Assembly (NCBI GenBank): GCA_002690445.1
Contig: NZER01000072.1
Location: 1 to 27,009 of the forward strand
Direction: 5' to 3'
Length of the DNA stretch: 27,009 nucleotides
Source of the DNA: Candidatus Pacearchaeota archaeon
GTDB lineage: Archaea; Nanoarchaeota; Nanoarchaeia; Pacearchaeales; GW2011-AR1
In this document: positions 14,430 through 22,563 of the stretch, piece after piece
Position numbering within the stretch: position 1 is the stretch's first letter
How the letters are laid out: each line of letters opens with the position of its first letter
Position numbers and translations under genes: made by a program
Notes under the pieces: model-generated
What the model was told of the DNA's origin: nothing
Databases searched by the model: none
What the model saw: only the letters and a program-made list of their open reading frames with translations

Positions 14430-14968
14430 CGTTCGTCAATCTCAGCATCGACGGAGAGCGTCGGCTCGGCATCTCTGCTGACGCGCTCTCTGCCAGCGCG
14501 CTCGACGAACTCGAGGAGATAATCGAAGGCATAGCCGACGCAGTCGAGGAGACAATCTTCACGAGCTGGCCCGTCGACACTGGCAGAAGCCTCCGGGCGT
14601 GGCGCGTCTTCGTCGACGGCTTGAACCTCATCATTGAGAACCCGGTCGAGTATGCGTCGTGGGTCCACCCGAAGGGAACGAAGCATCGCGGCGACGACCT
14701 CGGCATCTCTGCGGAGATGATTCAGACAGAAGCCGAGCGAGGCTGGCAGCAGAAGGAGGGGCGCATGCGTCGCATCGTCGAGGGCGACGTCGACGGCTCC
14801 CTTCTCGGCGACATCGCCTCCGCTGCTGCGACGACTGCGGCGATGCGGCTGGCTGGCGTTGATGAGCTGCCGGGCGGCGAACTCTTTACTGCACTCCGCG
14901 AGACGTTTACACTCTCGTCAATTGCGTCCCGCGAGAGTGGAAGACAACAACGACGACGACGGGGTTGA
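14426..14968 (+). CDS. HK97 gp10-like neck/tail completion protein, copy 2
   Basis: A 180-residue protein. WPVDTGRSLRAWRVFVDG then ENPVEYASWVHPKGTK (about residues 47-91) is the clearest HK97 gp10-like signature in the window. An N-terminal helix (ALDELEEIIEGIADAVEETI) precedes it, and the C-terminal 90 residues are helical with a basic RQQRRRRG end. The start at 14426 forms an ATGA overlap with copy 1. Copies 1 and 2 look like diverged tandem paralogues, one perhaps serving the neck and the other tail completion. Confidence 0.6.
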   Translation: MTFVNLSIDGERRLGISADALSASALDELEEIIEGIADAVEETIFTSWPVDTGRSLRAWRVFVDGLNLIIENPVEYASWVHPKGTKHRGDDLGISAEMIQTEAERGWQQKEGRMRRIVEGDVDGSLLGDIASAAATTAAMRLAGVDELPGGELFTALRETFTLSSIASRESGRQQRRRRG

Positions 14969-14987
14969 CCCGATAGGAGACTAGGAC

Positions 14988-15545
14988 ATGACCGAATCCA
15001 CAATCATCCACACCAAGCTGGACGGCGAGTTGACTCTCGGCTCCCAGTGTACGGCGGGCGGTGGCTCGTTCAGTGCGTCCGCTGGCATCAACTCAGGGGC
15101 TGATACCTATACCGTCTCCTTCGAGGCTGGCGACCTGTCCCTGACCATCCCGCAGCAGAACGTCTCGAACTATCTGGACAGAGGCAAGATTGGTTCGACC
15201 CCGAGCCTCCGGTACGGTGACGACCAGCCAATCACCTTCTCGTTCAGTGCTTACTTCCGAGACCTGACAGACGCAGCGGCCCCCGCTCTGGTGGACATCA
15301 TCAACAACGAAGGCTATGCAGGCTCCAATTGGGTTTCGACCCTGTCGACTTCCATCGCGTCGGACGACGCCGAGGTGTTCTGCATCGACCTCCGCTGGGT
15401 CGTGACCAACCAGGGCAACGCTGCCGACGTTCACAAGCTCGTCCTGCCATTCTGCACGGTGAACTGCGCCATCGCCGAAGGCGACCCCAACACGGTCACC
15501 ATCAACGGGACATCGTGGTCACTCGCGCCGTCGGTGGTCCTGTAA
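14988..15545 (+). CDS. Major tail tube protein
   Basis: A 185-residue protein, beta-rich and low in Lys (SFSASAGINSGADTYTVSF, LSLTIPQQNVSNYLDRG, ITFSFSAYFRDLTDAAAPAL, NTVTINGTSWSLAPSVVL). It is placed between completion genes and the tail chaperones, where the tube protein belongs. Codon use is more relaxed than in nearby genes, as in the capsid gene, which fits a highly expressed structural protein. GGAG lies about 10 bases upstream of the ATG. It ends in a TAATG overlap with a small coiled-coil gene. Confidence 0.75.
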   Translation: MTESTIIHTKLDGELTLGSQCTAGGGSFSASAGINSGADTYTVSFEAGDLSLTIPQQNVSNYLDRGKIGSTPSLRYGDDQPITFSFSAYFRDLTDAAAPALVDIINNEGYAGSNWVSTLSTSIASDDAEVFCIDLRWVVTNQGNAADVHKLVLPFCTVNCAIAEGDPNTVTINGTSWSLAPSVVL

Positions 15546-15706
15546 TGGCTAGCAAGGTCGAGAAGCTACAAGCGGCCGTATCCGCTGCCCGCAAGCAGCG
15601 GTCCCACGAAATTGCTCGGCTCCAAGCTGAGCTGAGTGCAGAAGTCGCGAAGGCGCGAAAGGGGTCCAGCAGTGAAAAGTCTGCCAAATCTTCGGACGAT
15701 TCCTGA
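15545..15706 (+). CDS. Small coiled-coil protein after tail tube (53 aa)
   Basis: Starts at the ATG of a TAATG overlap with the tail tube gene. The 53-residue product has a heptad-like helix (VEKLQAAVSAARKQRSHEIA) followed by a Lys/Ser-rich tail ending in SSDDS. It overlaps the next gene by 35 bases in another frame. Translational coupling and matching codon use support a real gene; its role is unknown. Confidence 0.65.
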   Translation: MASKVEKLQAAVSAARKQRSHEIARLQAELSAEVAKARKGSSSEKSAKSSDDS

Positions 15707-16169
15707 GGACTCGCCCGTCTATTTCGAGGTCCACGTTCCCGAGAGGGGCGGCCATGTGTTCCGCATCCCGAGGCCGTCTGTCGTTGGTCGGCTCCTAATG
15801 CCCCTCATCACGTCAGGGCTTTGGAATGTCTCGACTTCCGAAGTTGGCGCAATCGACGAAGTCAAAGCCGAGCTGGTCGAGGAGGCTGTGGGAGCGGCTC
15901 TCGGCATCTGCTGGAGGCATCGGAGCCTCGAGCTGGAAACCAAGCGCAGGGACTTCGACCGAGGCGAAGACGGGCTCCTCGAGTATGGCTGCGAGGTACT
16001 CGCCGAGCTGTACGAAGCGGGCTATACGCAGGACAACGTCGCCACCCTTTTGAACGACGTCGTTTCTCGACTGATGATTGCGATTCCTGCCTCGCCAAAG
16101 GAGGTACAGGAGGTCGTGGATTTTACTGTACCCCGGACGGATTCGGAGACTTCCTCGACCTCGATCTAG
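15672..16169 (+). CDS. Tail assembly chaperone (gpG-like)
   Basis: A 165-residue protein between tail tube and tape measure, where siphoviruses encode overlapping chaperones that coat the tape measure before tube assembly. It is mostly helical (AELVEEAVGAALGICWRH, YGCEVLAELYEAGYTQDN) with an N-terminal beta part (SPVYFEVHVPERGGHVFRIP). I chose GTG 15672 because GAAAGGGG precedes it; another GTG at 15636 would add 12 residues. The last 14 residues differ from those made after the proposed -1 frameshift at 16121-16124, as in lambda gpG versus gpGT. Confidence 0.7.
   Translation: MKSLPNLRTIPEDSPVYFEVHVPERGGHVFRIPRPSVVGRLLMPLITSGLWNVSTSEVGAIDEVKAELVEEAVGAALGICWRHRSLELETKRRDFDRGEDGLLEYGCEVLAELYEAGYTQDNVATLLNDVVSRLMIAIPASPKEVQEVVDFTVPRTDSETSSTSI
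16097..16125 (+). other. Candidate -1 programmed frameshift site (T_TTT with upstream SD-like motifs)
   Basis: In the chaperone frame the codons are GAT TTT ACT. The Phe tRNA on TTT (16122-16124) can slip back one base to another TTT (16121-16123) with perfect re-pairing and continue at TAC (16124). Two strong anti-ribosome-binding matches lie just upstream, AAAGGAGG (16097-16104) and AGGAGG (16108-16113), and internal Shine-Dalgarno sites are known to stimulate -1 shifting (dnaX). It is not a canonical X XXY YYZ heptamer, so the exact slip point is uncertain; the nearby CCA AAG is an alternative. Confidence 0.5.
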
Positions 16170-16468
16170 GAGTCTCGCTGTTCGGGGAGCCACATGCCTT
16201 GATGCGCTTCGACCGGGAGACTCAAGTCGAGCTGCGAGCGTACTGGCAAATCCTTCGAGAGTCAGACGGGCGGGGCCGCAAGGCATCGAAGCTCAAGCCC
16301 TCCGACCTCCGCATGATGGGGGGGCGACCAGCAACCGTCGGCGACCTAGCCCATGTCTGGTTGCTGTCCCACCCGCAGAAGGAGGACGCTAAGGGTCGCT
16401 CGAGCGTTCGCTCGGCCTGGCAGAAAAAAGGCGCAAGCGACAGCGCGTTGGATTTCTGGTTGCAATAG
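16124..16468 (+). CDS. Frameshift extension of tail chaperone (gpT-like part of gpGT)
   Basis: This frame is -1 relative to the chaperone and overlaps its end. A shift at 16121-16124 would join 151 residues of the first protein to 114 residues here (about 265 in total), reading through FYCTPDGFGDFLDL, ALMRFDRETQVELRAYWQIL and SALDFWLQ. The stop at 16466-16468 is 9 bases before the tape measure gene. The position and relative frame are those of the lambda G-T pair. An independent start at ATG 16202 is possible but has only a distant GGGGAG. The extension normally recruits tube protein to the tape measure. Confidence 0.65.
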   Translation, partial: YCTPDGFGDFLDLDLGVSLFGEPHALMRFDRETQVELRAYWQILRESDGRGRKASKLKPSDLRMMGGRPATVGDLAHVWLLSHPQKEDAKGRSSVRSAWQKKGASDSALDFWLQ

Positions 16469-16477
16469 GGAGCGACG

Positions 16478-19018
16478 ATGGCTCGCAGAATCAAGTTCGA
16501 GTTCGTAGGAGACACGAGTCAGCTCGAGGGCAGTCTCGACGGGCTACAGCGAGACAGCGACGAACTCGGTGGCTCGTTCGACGACACCTTCAACAAAAAG
16601 GGCGCAGGCGGTGCGGTAGCAGCCGCCAAGCAGTTCGTCAAGGCCCACCCCGCGCTGGTGGCTCTCGGCGCTGCGGCAGCCGCTCTCGGCGTTGCACTGT
16701 TCAAGGCATCGCAGGCTACTGTCGAGTTCGCAGCGAAGGCAGACACCATCGCCAAGAAGGCGCGCGCAATCGGCACGTCGGCAGAAGACTTGCAAATCAT
16801 GCAGGGCGCCCTCGAGCTGGGCGGAGTCGCAGCAGAGACGACAGCGAACGCAATCCAAAAGCTCAGCGTCAACCTCGGCATGGCTGCGAAGGGCAGCAAG
16901 ATGCAGGCCGAGGCTCTCGAGGACCTCAACCTAACATTCGAGCAGCTCGAAGCGGTGCCGCTCGACGAGAAGATGGCACTGATAGCAGACGGCATGGTCG
17001 CCATGACCAGCCAGAGCAAGCGAGCGCAGGCGGCGCAAGCGCTGCTCGGTCGCGGTGCGATGGACATGCTCGCCGCCTTCGACGAGGGCGGCGATGCCAT
17101 TCGCAAGTCTTCGGAGATGGTCAAGGCCGCGGGCATCATCAGCAACGAGACAGCGAAGGAGAGCGAGTTCCTGACCGATGCGGTGACCATCGCAACGCGA
17201 CAGTGGGCGAGACTCAAGGACGGCGCGCTCGAGCCGCTAATTCCTGTGGTCACCGTCATGGTCACCAAGCTCGGCAACCTGTTCCAGGTCCTCTCGGATA
17301 CGGGAGTCCTCCAGGCAACTGCTGAGGCTGTCGCCTTCGTCGCCGAGAAGTTTATCGGGCTGACTGATGAGGTCGAGAGGTTCAAGTCGGAGACATCAGA
17401 GGCGGCGGCGGTACAGAACGACTCATCCAGCACCCTTGAGGAGTACCGAGGGAGGGTCGAGAAGCTCAAGGGAATCATCGCGGAGGCTCGGGCAGAGCAG
17501 AAGGAACTGAACGACCAGGTCAGGCTGAAGGGTCCGTGGGTGGACGCAGAGAAGAACATCGCCCGCGTCGCGCAGATTGAAAAGGAGTTGGCCCACCTCG
17601 GACAGACGATGTACGAAGATGGGAAGACCCATCGAGGCGAGCGAATCAACGCGCTACAGCAGCTCCGCATCGCGACGCAGATTGTCAAGGGCGAGGAGGA
17701 GCGGCTTGCCAGGGCTCGCAAGGAGGCGACGGATGCAGCGGCTTCGGCTGCGGAATCGGAGAGAGAACTCGAGGAGGCGCGGGCCGAGGCAGCAGAGGCA
17801 GAGAAGAAGCGGGAGACGAAGCGAGCAGCCTACCGAGCAGCAGCAGCGGCAGGCACCGCGGCGTTGATTGCTGCGTCGGACGCATGGGCGCAAGCATCGA
17901 GGCAGGCAGAGGACGACAGACTGGAAGGGCTCGACGCAATCATTCGCCAAGAGGAGCGCGCGATTGAAAAGGTGTGGGACGAAGCCAACGCAGTCATCGA
18001 GGCGGGGTCGCTGTCAGCCGCGAAGAAGGAGGAGATGTTCGTCGATGCAGAGAGGCGCATCGACGACATCCGAGAGGAGTTCAAGAGGAAGAAGCTGGAC
18101 TCCATCGACGAGGAGTCCGAAGCCTACGGCGAGGCGCTCGAAGCAGACGTCGAGGCGGCGAGGCAGGCAGCGCTTGCGAAGGCAGACGCGGAGTTCAAGT
18201 ACCGACAGGCGGTTCAGGAGGCGTCGAGGACGCACTACGAACAACTGGAGGAAGCGTACAACGCGGACATGGAGGTCGTCTCCGAGGTCACTGCTCAGGT
18301 GCAGCAGATCCACGAGGCTGTCTTCGGTGCGATCCTCGACGTGGCTCAGCATGTCTTCGACGAGAAGGCCCAGGCGTACCAAGAGACAGCCAACAGAATC
18401 AACGACATCGACAGCCTCCTCGAAGAGGAGATGAGTGCGAACGCGAGGAGGCAACTGGAGGAGGAGAAGGCGAAGCTGGAGGAGCAGTCGGCTCTCGAGA
18501 AGGAAGCAGCGCTCGAAGCGTTCGAGCGCCAGAAGGCGCTGTCGATAGTCAATGCCACAATCGCCACGGCGCTCGCAGTCATTCAAGCCCTGGCCACTGC
18601 TCCGAACATCATCGTCGGCATCGTGCTGGCTATCGCTGCCGGAGTGGCTGGCGCAGTCTCCATCGCCTCCATCGCATCGCAGCAGCCACCGCAGCTCCAT
18701 TCGGGCGGCATGGTGCCAGCCTTGGGAGCGGCGTCGCAGGCAGGCGACGAGATGATGATTCGGGCCAGGCGCGGAGAGGCTGTGCTGTCGCCCCAGGGCG
18801 TCTCTGCTGCGGGAGGCGAGCAGGGTGTCGCCGCCCTCAACCGGGGAAGCTCGAGCGCTGGTGGAGGCACGACGGTCAACCTCATCCGGGTGGGGCCACG
18901 AACGACGGAGGCAATCATGCACGACACCCTCCGGGTTCCATCGTCTAGGCTGTCCCGAGCCATTGGCAGCGTACGACCTCGCGTCGGCAGGCACGACCCG
19001 AGAAGCAGGAAGGTATAG
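16478..19018 (+). CDS. Tail tape measure protein
   Basis: An 846-residue protein. The N-terminal region has a hydrophobic stretch (ALVALGAAAAALGVALFKA, about 58-76), followed by the tape-measure hallmark DTIAKKARAIGTSAEDLQIM. Long Ala/Glu/Lys coiled coils span roughly 310-670. Hydrophobic segments near 690-735 (IIVGIVLAIAAGVAGAVSIA) precede the typical C-terminal pattern LHSGGMVP...GDEMMIRARRGEAVLSP. It sets tail length; at about 0.15 nm per residue this predicts a tail near 125 nm, a long non-contractile siphovirus tail. GGAG lies 6 bases before the ATG. Confidence 0.95.
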   Translation: MARRIKFEFVGDTSQLEGSLDGLQRDSDELGGSFDDTFNKKGAGGAVAAAKQFVKAHPALVALGAAAAALGVALFKASQATVEFAAKADTIAKKARAIGTSAEDLQIMQGALELGGVAAETTANAIQKLSVNLGMAAKGSKMQAEALEDLNLTFEQLEAVPLDEKMALIADGMVAMTSQSKRAQAAQALLGRGAMDMLAAFDEGGDAIRKSSEMVKAAGIISNETAKESEFLTDAVTIATRQWARLKDGALEPLIPVVTVMVTKLGNLFQVLSDTGVLQATAEAVAFVAEKFIGLTDEVERFKSETSEAAAVQNDSSSTLEEYRGRVEKLKGIIAEARAEQKELNDQVRLKGPWVDAEKNIARVAQIEKELAHLGQTMYEDGKTHRGERINALQQLRIATQIVKGEEERLARARKEATDAAASAAESERELEEARAEAAEAEKKRETKRAAYRAAAAAGTAALIAASDAWAQASRQAEDDRLEGLDAIIRQEERAIEKVWDEANAVIEAGSLSAAKKEEMFVDAERRIDDIREEFKRKKLDSIDEESEAYGEALEADVEAARQAALAKADAEFKYRQAVQEASRTHYEQLEEAYNADMEVVSEVTAQVQQIHEAVFGAILDVAQHVFDEKAQAYQETANRINDIDSLLEEEMSANARRQLEEEKAKLEEQSALEKEAALEAFERQKALSIVNATIATALAVIQALATAPNIIVGIVLAIAAGVAGAVSIASIASQQPPQLHSGGMVPALGAASQAGDEMMIRARRGEAVLSPQGVSAAGGEQGVAALNRGSSSAGGGTTVNLIRVGPRTTEAIMHDTLRVPSSRLSRAIGSVRPRVGRHDPRSRKV

Positions 19019-19020
19019 GG

Positions 19021-22000
19021 ATGGGAAGCAACAAGACGCCCGCAGTCGGTGCGAATGGGAAGCTCCAGGGCATCGCCATCCATGACCCTAGAATCCAGAG
19101 CGGCACCCTCAAGGCGGTGGGGGCGGCTGCGGTAGATTCAGATTATACCGAGCAGGGGCCGCGCGCCGGGATACCCGAGCCAGCTCAGCGCTCGAACCTT
19201 GTGCTGAAGGCAAGCGGAGGGCAGACGGCGCGGACGGACTACGCGGTGCAGGTGCGAGCGGCGGGGCACCCGATACCATCCGATGGGTCGTTTATCTGGT
19301 ACTCAAACCACGACGACGGTCCAGACAACGATGAGCCGTATGGCCACGACGGCTACCAGGTGGTCACTGGATGGAACGGGGCGATTCAGAACAAGACCGT
19401 CGTCGATGGGTACGGCCGCCCCGACATCATTCGTCTCCGCAACGACTACCTCCTGGCGACATGGCGAGCCAACTCAGCAGCTCCCATCCTGTTCGGTTCG
19501 TACAATCCGCAGACAGGGAAGTGGACGGTCCTGTCTCGGACGATGGGGTCCTCTGTCGCTGACAACGTGTCGGGAACGCTCGTCGGTCTGCCGAGCGGGC
19601 GGGTCGTCTGTTTCTTTTTGGACGGGCAGAGCAAGACGCAGGTCCACGCAATCTCGAGCGACGACAACGGAGGCACGTGGACAAGTTATGCAACGGGCTG
19701 TCTGACAGCGAAAGCGAAGTACGAGGTCGTCGCTCTCGTGGCTCGGTACTCGGCAGGGGTCGTCCTCCTGATGACCGAGGAGCTAGAGGGCGGGACGTAC
19801 ACGATGGAGCAGTGGGTCTCCTATGACCTCGGCGCGACGTTCGACCGAGTAGGGGCCGACTGGAAAGCGTCGACGACTCCGAACCCCGAGGAGCCCTCGT
19901 CGGTCAGCCTCGAGGCTCTTGACAATGGGACGTTCCTAATCTCCTACGCAGACAGGGGGAGCAACCTCAGCGCAGGGACGGCGCAGTATCGAGTCGGCGT
20001 CGTCGACCCATCGACGCCTATCTACTCGCAGGGCCTTCTCCATCTCGCCAACCACAACAACACGGAATGCCCGAACTACTCCGACGAGCTGACTGCGCAT
20101 TCGTGGGTCTGGAGGGACGAGGACCGGACGTGCTACTTCCTGGGAAACTTCGGGTCGGGCCAGGTATCGAGTACGCAGATACAGCGCTCGGAGGACGGCG
20201 GGCATACATGGAAACGATACGAGGGAGCAGCCGTCGTCCACATGCCAGGAATGGTCTGCACGAAGTTCGCAGCGAACTCGGTCGGAGGACGAGCGTCGCT
20301 CTTGACGTTCTTCGATGGGGCGAACATGGGCGAAGGGGAGGACGTCGACGGCTTCGCCGACACGAGCAGGATATTCCTTATCTACCTCGGGGGGCATGCG
20401 AAGCAGACGGTGGCGTCCATATACAACGGGCTCGAGAGGTACGACCCGGTCGACATGCTCACATGGAGCAAGGAGGGAGCGGGGACGCTCAAGGGAAGCA
20501 ACGACCGCGAGGGTGCTATCTACCTTCCAGTGGCTCCTCCAGACGATACCGGATGGGTGGAGACTACGACCGGAACAGGGAGCGCCGCCTTCTCCAGCAC
20601 GACAGGAGCGCTCGGCATCACGACCGGGACCGGGATCTACTTCCTCAAGGACACTGCCGTCGGCTTCCCTCATATCGAGACGCTGGCAGTGGGCGTCAAG
20701 CTGACAGTCGTCTCGAACGACGGCGACAGGACGACTGCCGATGTCGCGCTCCAGTTGGACGTGAGCAACTTCGTGACCTCGGGCTCGGTCGCGGCAACGC
20801 AACTTCACCGAGTGGTGGTCTACTTCGATACGACTGGCTTCCTAGTCAAAGACCCGCTGGACGGAAGCACGATTGTCTCGGTCGACTACGACATGACGAA
20901 GCCGACGTGGCTTTACGTCACCATCAAGACCGGGACCGGGGCTAACCCGGACGGCGAGGTCGCCGTGTTCTACGGTCGGGACTCGGAGCATCCCCTTGGA
21001 TCGGGGGGGCTAGGGACTCAGCGTCGAGCCCTGACGAAGGCAGTCGCCACCGAGACTCTCGTCAACAACGCAGCAGCAGAACCGAGCGCCACTTGCGTCG
21101 TGTCTTGGGGCCACATGGCGAGCGGCGACGCGGTCAGCCTGTGGGAGGTCGTCGGGTGGACTGTGGCGGCTGGAGCATGGCAGGCTCGGCTTGCCGACAA
21201 CTACGTCGGAGCCTGGCGGAGCCTCCCCTACTCGGACCCGCAAGTCACGCAGTCAGCGCTCAACGGACGGGAGTGGTCGACCGTTCCCGCGCTCCTCATC
21301 GACCAGGTGCGCATGTCTGCTGGCGACGGGCCAGGCAAGCTCGACGAGCAGTGGACAATCAAGCCCAGGTTCGACTTCCCTGTGGAGAATTTAGACGTGC
21401 TGAACAACGCGTCTCCGCGAGTGCCGTGGAGGTCAGCGCAGGAGACAGCAGGCGCGACCCTTACAGAGCAAGCAATTGTTTGGGATATGGAGGAGTCGAG
21501 CCCGACGCAGTTCCAGAAGTTCGGCAACTCGGCGATCCTTGTGCTGCTGCTCAACTGCAACTTCAAGACTGCGTACCTACAGAGATTCCATTCGTCAGCC
21601 TGGGAGACCATCGCCACTCTGGACGCATCGGTTGACCTGAGTGGGCTCAAGTTCACCAGAACGGGTGCGTCGGTGATACCGAACTTCGCACAATCAGGCT
21701 CGGCACCGAAGTGGATACATCGGGCAAGCCTCGTCGGCGGCACTCTAGACCTCGGAGCGGGCGGCGGGCTGGTTCAGTACAAGCACATTCGGAGCAACAC
21801 CGAAGGAGGGTGGGTCGCTGACGGCACGAGTACGGTGAGGACCAGGGTCCCTCGGGTGTTCTACGAAACGGGCGAGCTGACTTCGTCCGATGTCGCGTCC
21901 GGCACCTGTGCGATATGGCGTCGCAACTTCGGAGCCCTCATCTTCCAGGCCGACCAGAAGACCATCGACCAGTCCATTCGCCTCCTCCTTCCGGCGCAAG

Positions 22001-22563
22001 CGAACGCGGACGGCTACTTCCAAATCGGCAGCATCGTCATCGGCGAGGTCGCTGCGTTCGGGCACCAGTTCGACAGAGGCTTGACGTGGACGACCAGACC
22101 GAACGTCCTAGACTACAGCCGCCCCGACGGCTCGCGCCGACCGCACTCGCTGGGGCCAGCTCGCCGGACTGCTGAGTTCGCATGGAGCGAGACTGCTGTC
22201 GACGAGACTCGAGTCCAGGGAGGGCTGGCAGACACTTACGAAGACCTCCCTGGCACGGCTAACAGCCCCGACTTCGTTGCGTCTGCCCTTGCGTCGGCTG
22301 ACCCGCTCGCCTCGGTCACCGACTCGGTGTCGTTGATGGAGGGCATCATGCGCGAGGTCGATGGAAGCTCGCAGCCCGTTGTCTTCCTGCCGAGGATTCC
22401 AGTCCAGGCCAGTCACTCCACCATCCTCCTCCCATTCAACGACGACAAGTTGTTCCTCTATGGTCGCATCGACGGCGACCATTCCTACAGCGTAGTCCAG
22501 GGCAACGAGGGAGCGGGCGAGGTTCAGCGGCTCAACAAGATAACCATCAACGAAGAAGTGTAG
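19021..22563 (+). CDS. Large tail protein with sialidase-like beta-propeller and lectin-like domain
   Basis: An 1180-residue protein starting three bases after the tape measure stop. Residues about 110-480 look like a sialidase-type beta-propeller. Three exact Asp-boxes (S-x-D-x-G-x-T-W/F) occur at 213-220 (SDDNGGTW), 267-274 (SYDLGATF) and 390-397 (SEDGGHTW), and YGRPDIIRLRNDYLLATWRA (131-150) resembles the first blade with its arginine. Residues about 505-670 look like a concanavalin A-type jelly roll. The C-terminal 500 residues are beta-rich and probably attach to the tail tip. It probably binds, and perhaps cleaves, surface glycans. The RIP motif is altered, so catalytic activity is uncertain. 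It overlaps the next gene by one base. Confidence 0.75.
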   Translation: MGSNKTPAVGANGKLQGIAIHDPRIQSGTLKAVGAAAVDSDYTEQGPRAGIPEPAQRSNLVLKASGGQTARTDYAVQVRAAGHPIPSDGSFIWYSNHDDGPDNDEPYGHDGYQVVTGWNGAIQNKTVVDGYGRPDIIRLRNDYLLATWRANSAAPILFGSYNPQTGKWTVLSRTMGSSVADNVSGTLVGLPSGRVVCFFLDGQSKTQVHAISSDDNGGTWTSYATGCLTAKAKYEVVALVARYSAGVVLLMTEELEGGTYTMEQWVSYDLGATFDRVGADWKASTTPNPEEPSSVSLEALDNGTFLISYADRGSNLSAGTAQYRVGVVDPSTPIYSQGLLHLANHNNTECPNYSDELTAHSWVWRDEDRTCYFLGNFGSGQVSSTQIQRSEDGGHTWKRYEGAAVVHMPGMVCTKFAANSVGGRASLLTFFDGANMGEGEDVDGFADTSRIFLIYLGGHAKQTVASIYNGLERYDPVDMLTWSKEGAGTLKGSNDREGAIYLPVAPPDDTGWVETTTGTGSAAFSSTTGALGITTGTGIYFLKDTAVGFPHIETLAVGVKLTVVSNDGDRTTADVALQLDVSNFVTSGSVAATQLHRVVVYFDTTGFLVKDPLDGSTIVSVDYDMTKPTWLYVTIKTGTGANPDGEVAVFYGRDSEHPLGSGGLGTQRRALTKAVATETLVNNAAAEPSATCVVSWGHMASGDAVSLWEVVGWTVAAGAWQARLADNYVGAWRSLPYSDPQVTQSALNGREWSTVPALLIDQVRMSAGDGPGKLDEQWTIKPRFDFPVENLDVLNNASPRVPWRSAQETAGATLTEQAIVWDMEESSPTQFQKFGNSAILVLLLNCNFKTAYLQRFHSSAWETIATLDASVDLSGLKFTRTGASVIPNFAQSGSAPKWIHRASLVGGTLDLGAGGGLVQYKHIRSNTEGGWVADGTSTVRTRVPRVFYETGELTSSDVASGTCAIWRRNFGALIFQADQKTIDQSIRLLLPAQANADGYFQIGSIVIGEVAAFGHQFDRGLTWTTRPNVLDYSRPDGSRRPHSLGPARRTAEFAWSETAVDETRVQGGLADTYEDLPGTANSPDFVASALASADPLASVTDSVSLMEGIMREVDGSSQPVVFLPRIPVQASHSTILLPFNDDKLFLYGRIDGDHSYSVVQGNEGAGEVQRLNKITINEEV

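Noticed and set aside
16519..17721. Leftward 400-codon frame inside the tape measure gene
   Set aside because: It is Ser/Ala-rich antisense of an Ala/Glu-rich coiled coil; the rightward tape measure is unmistakable.
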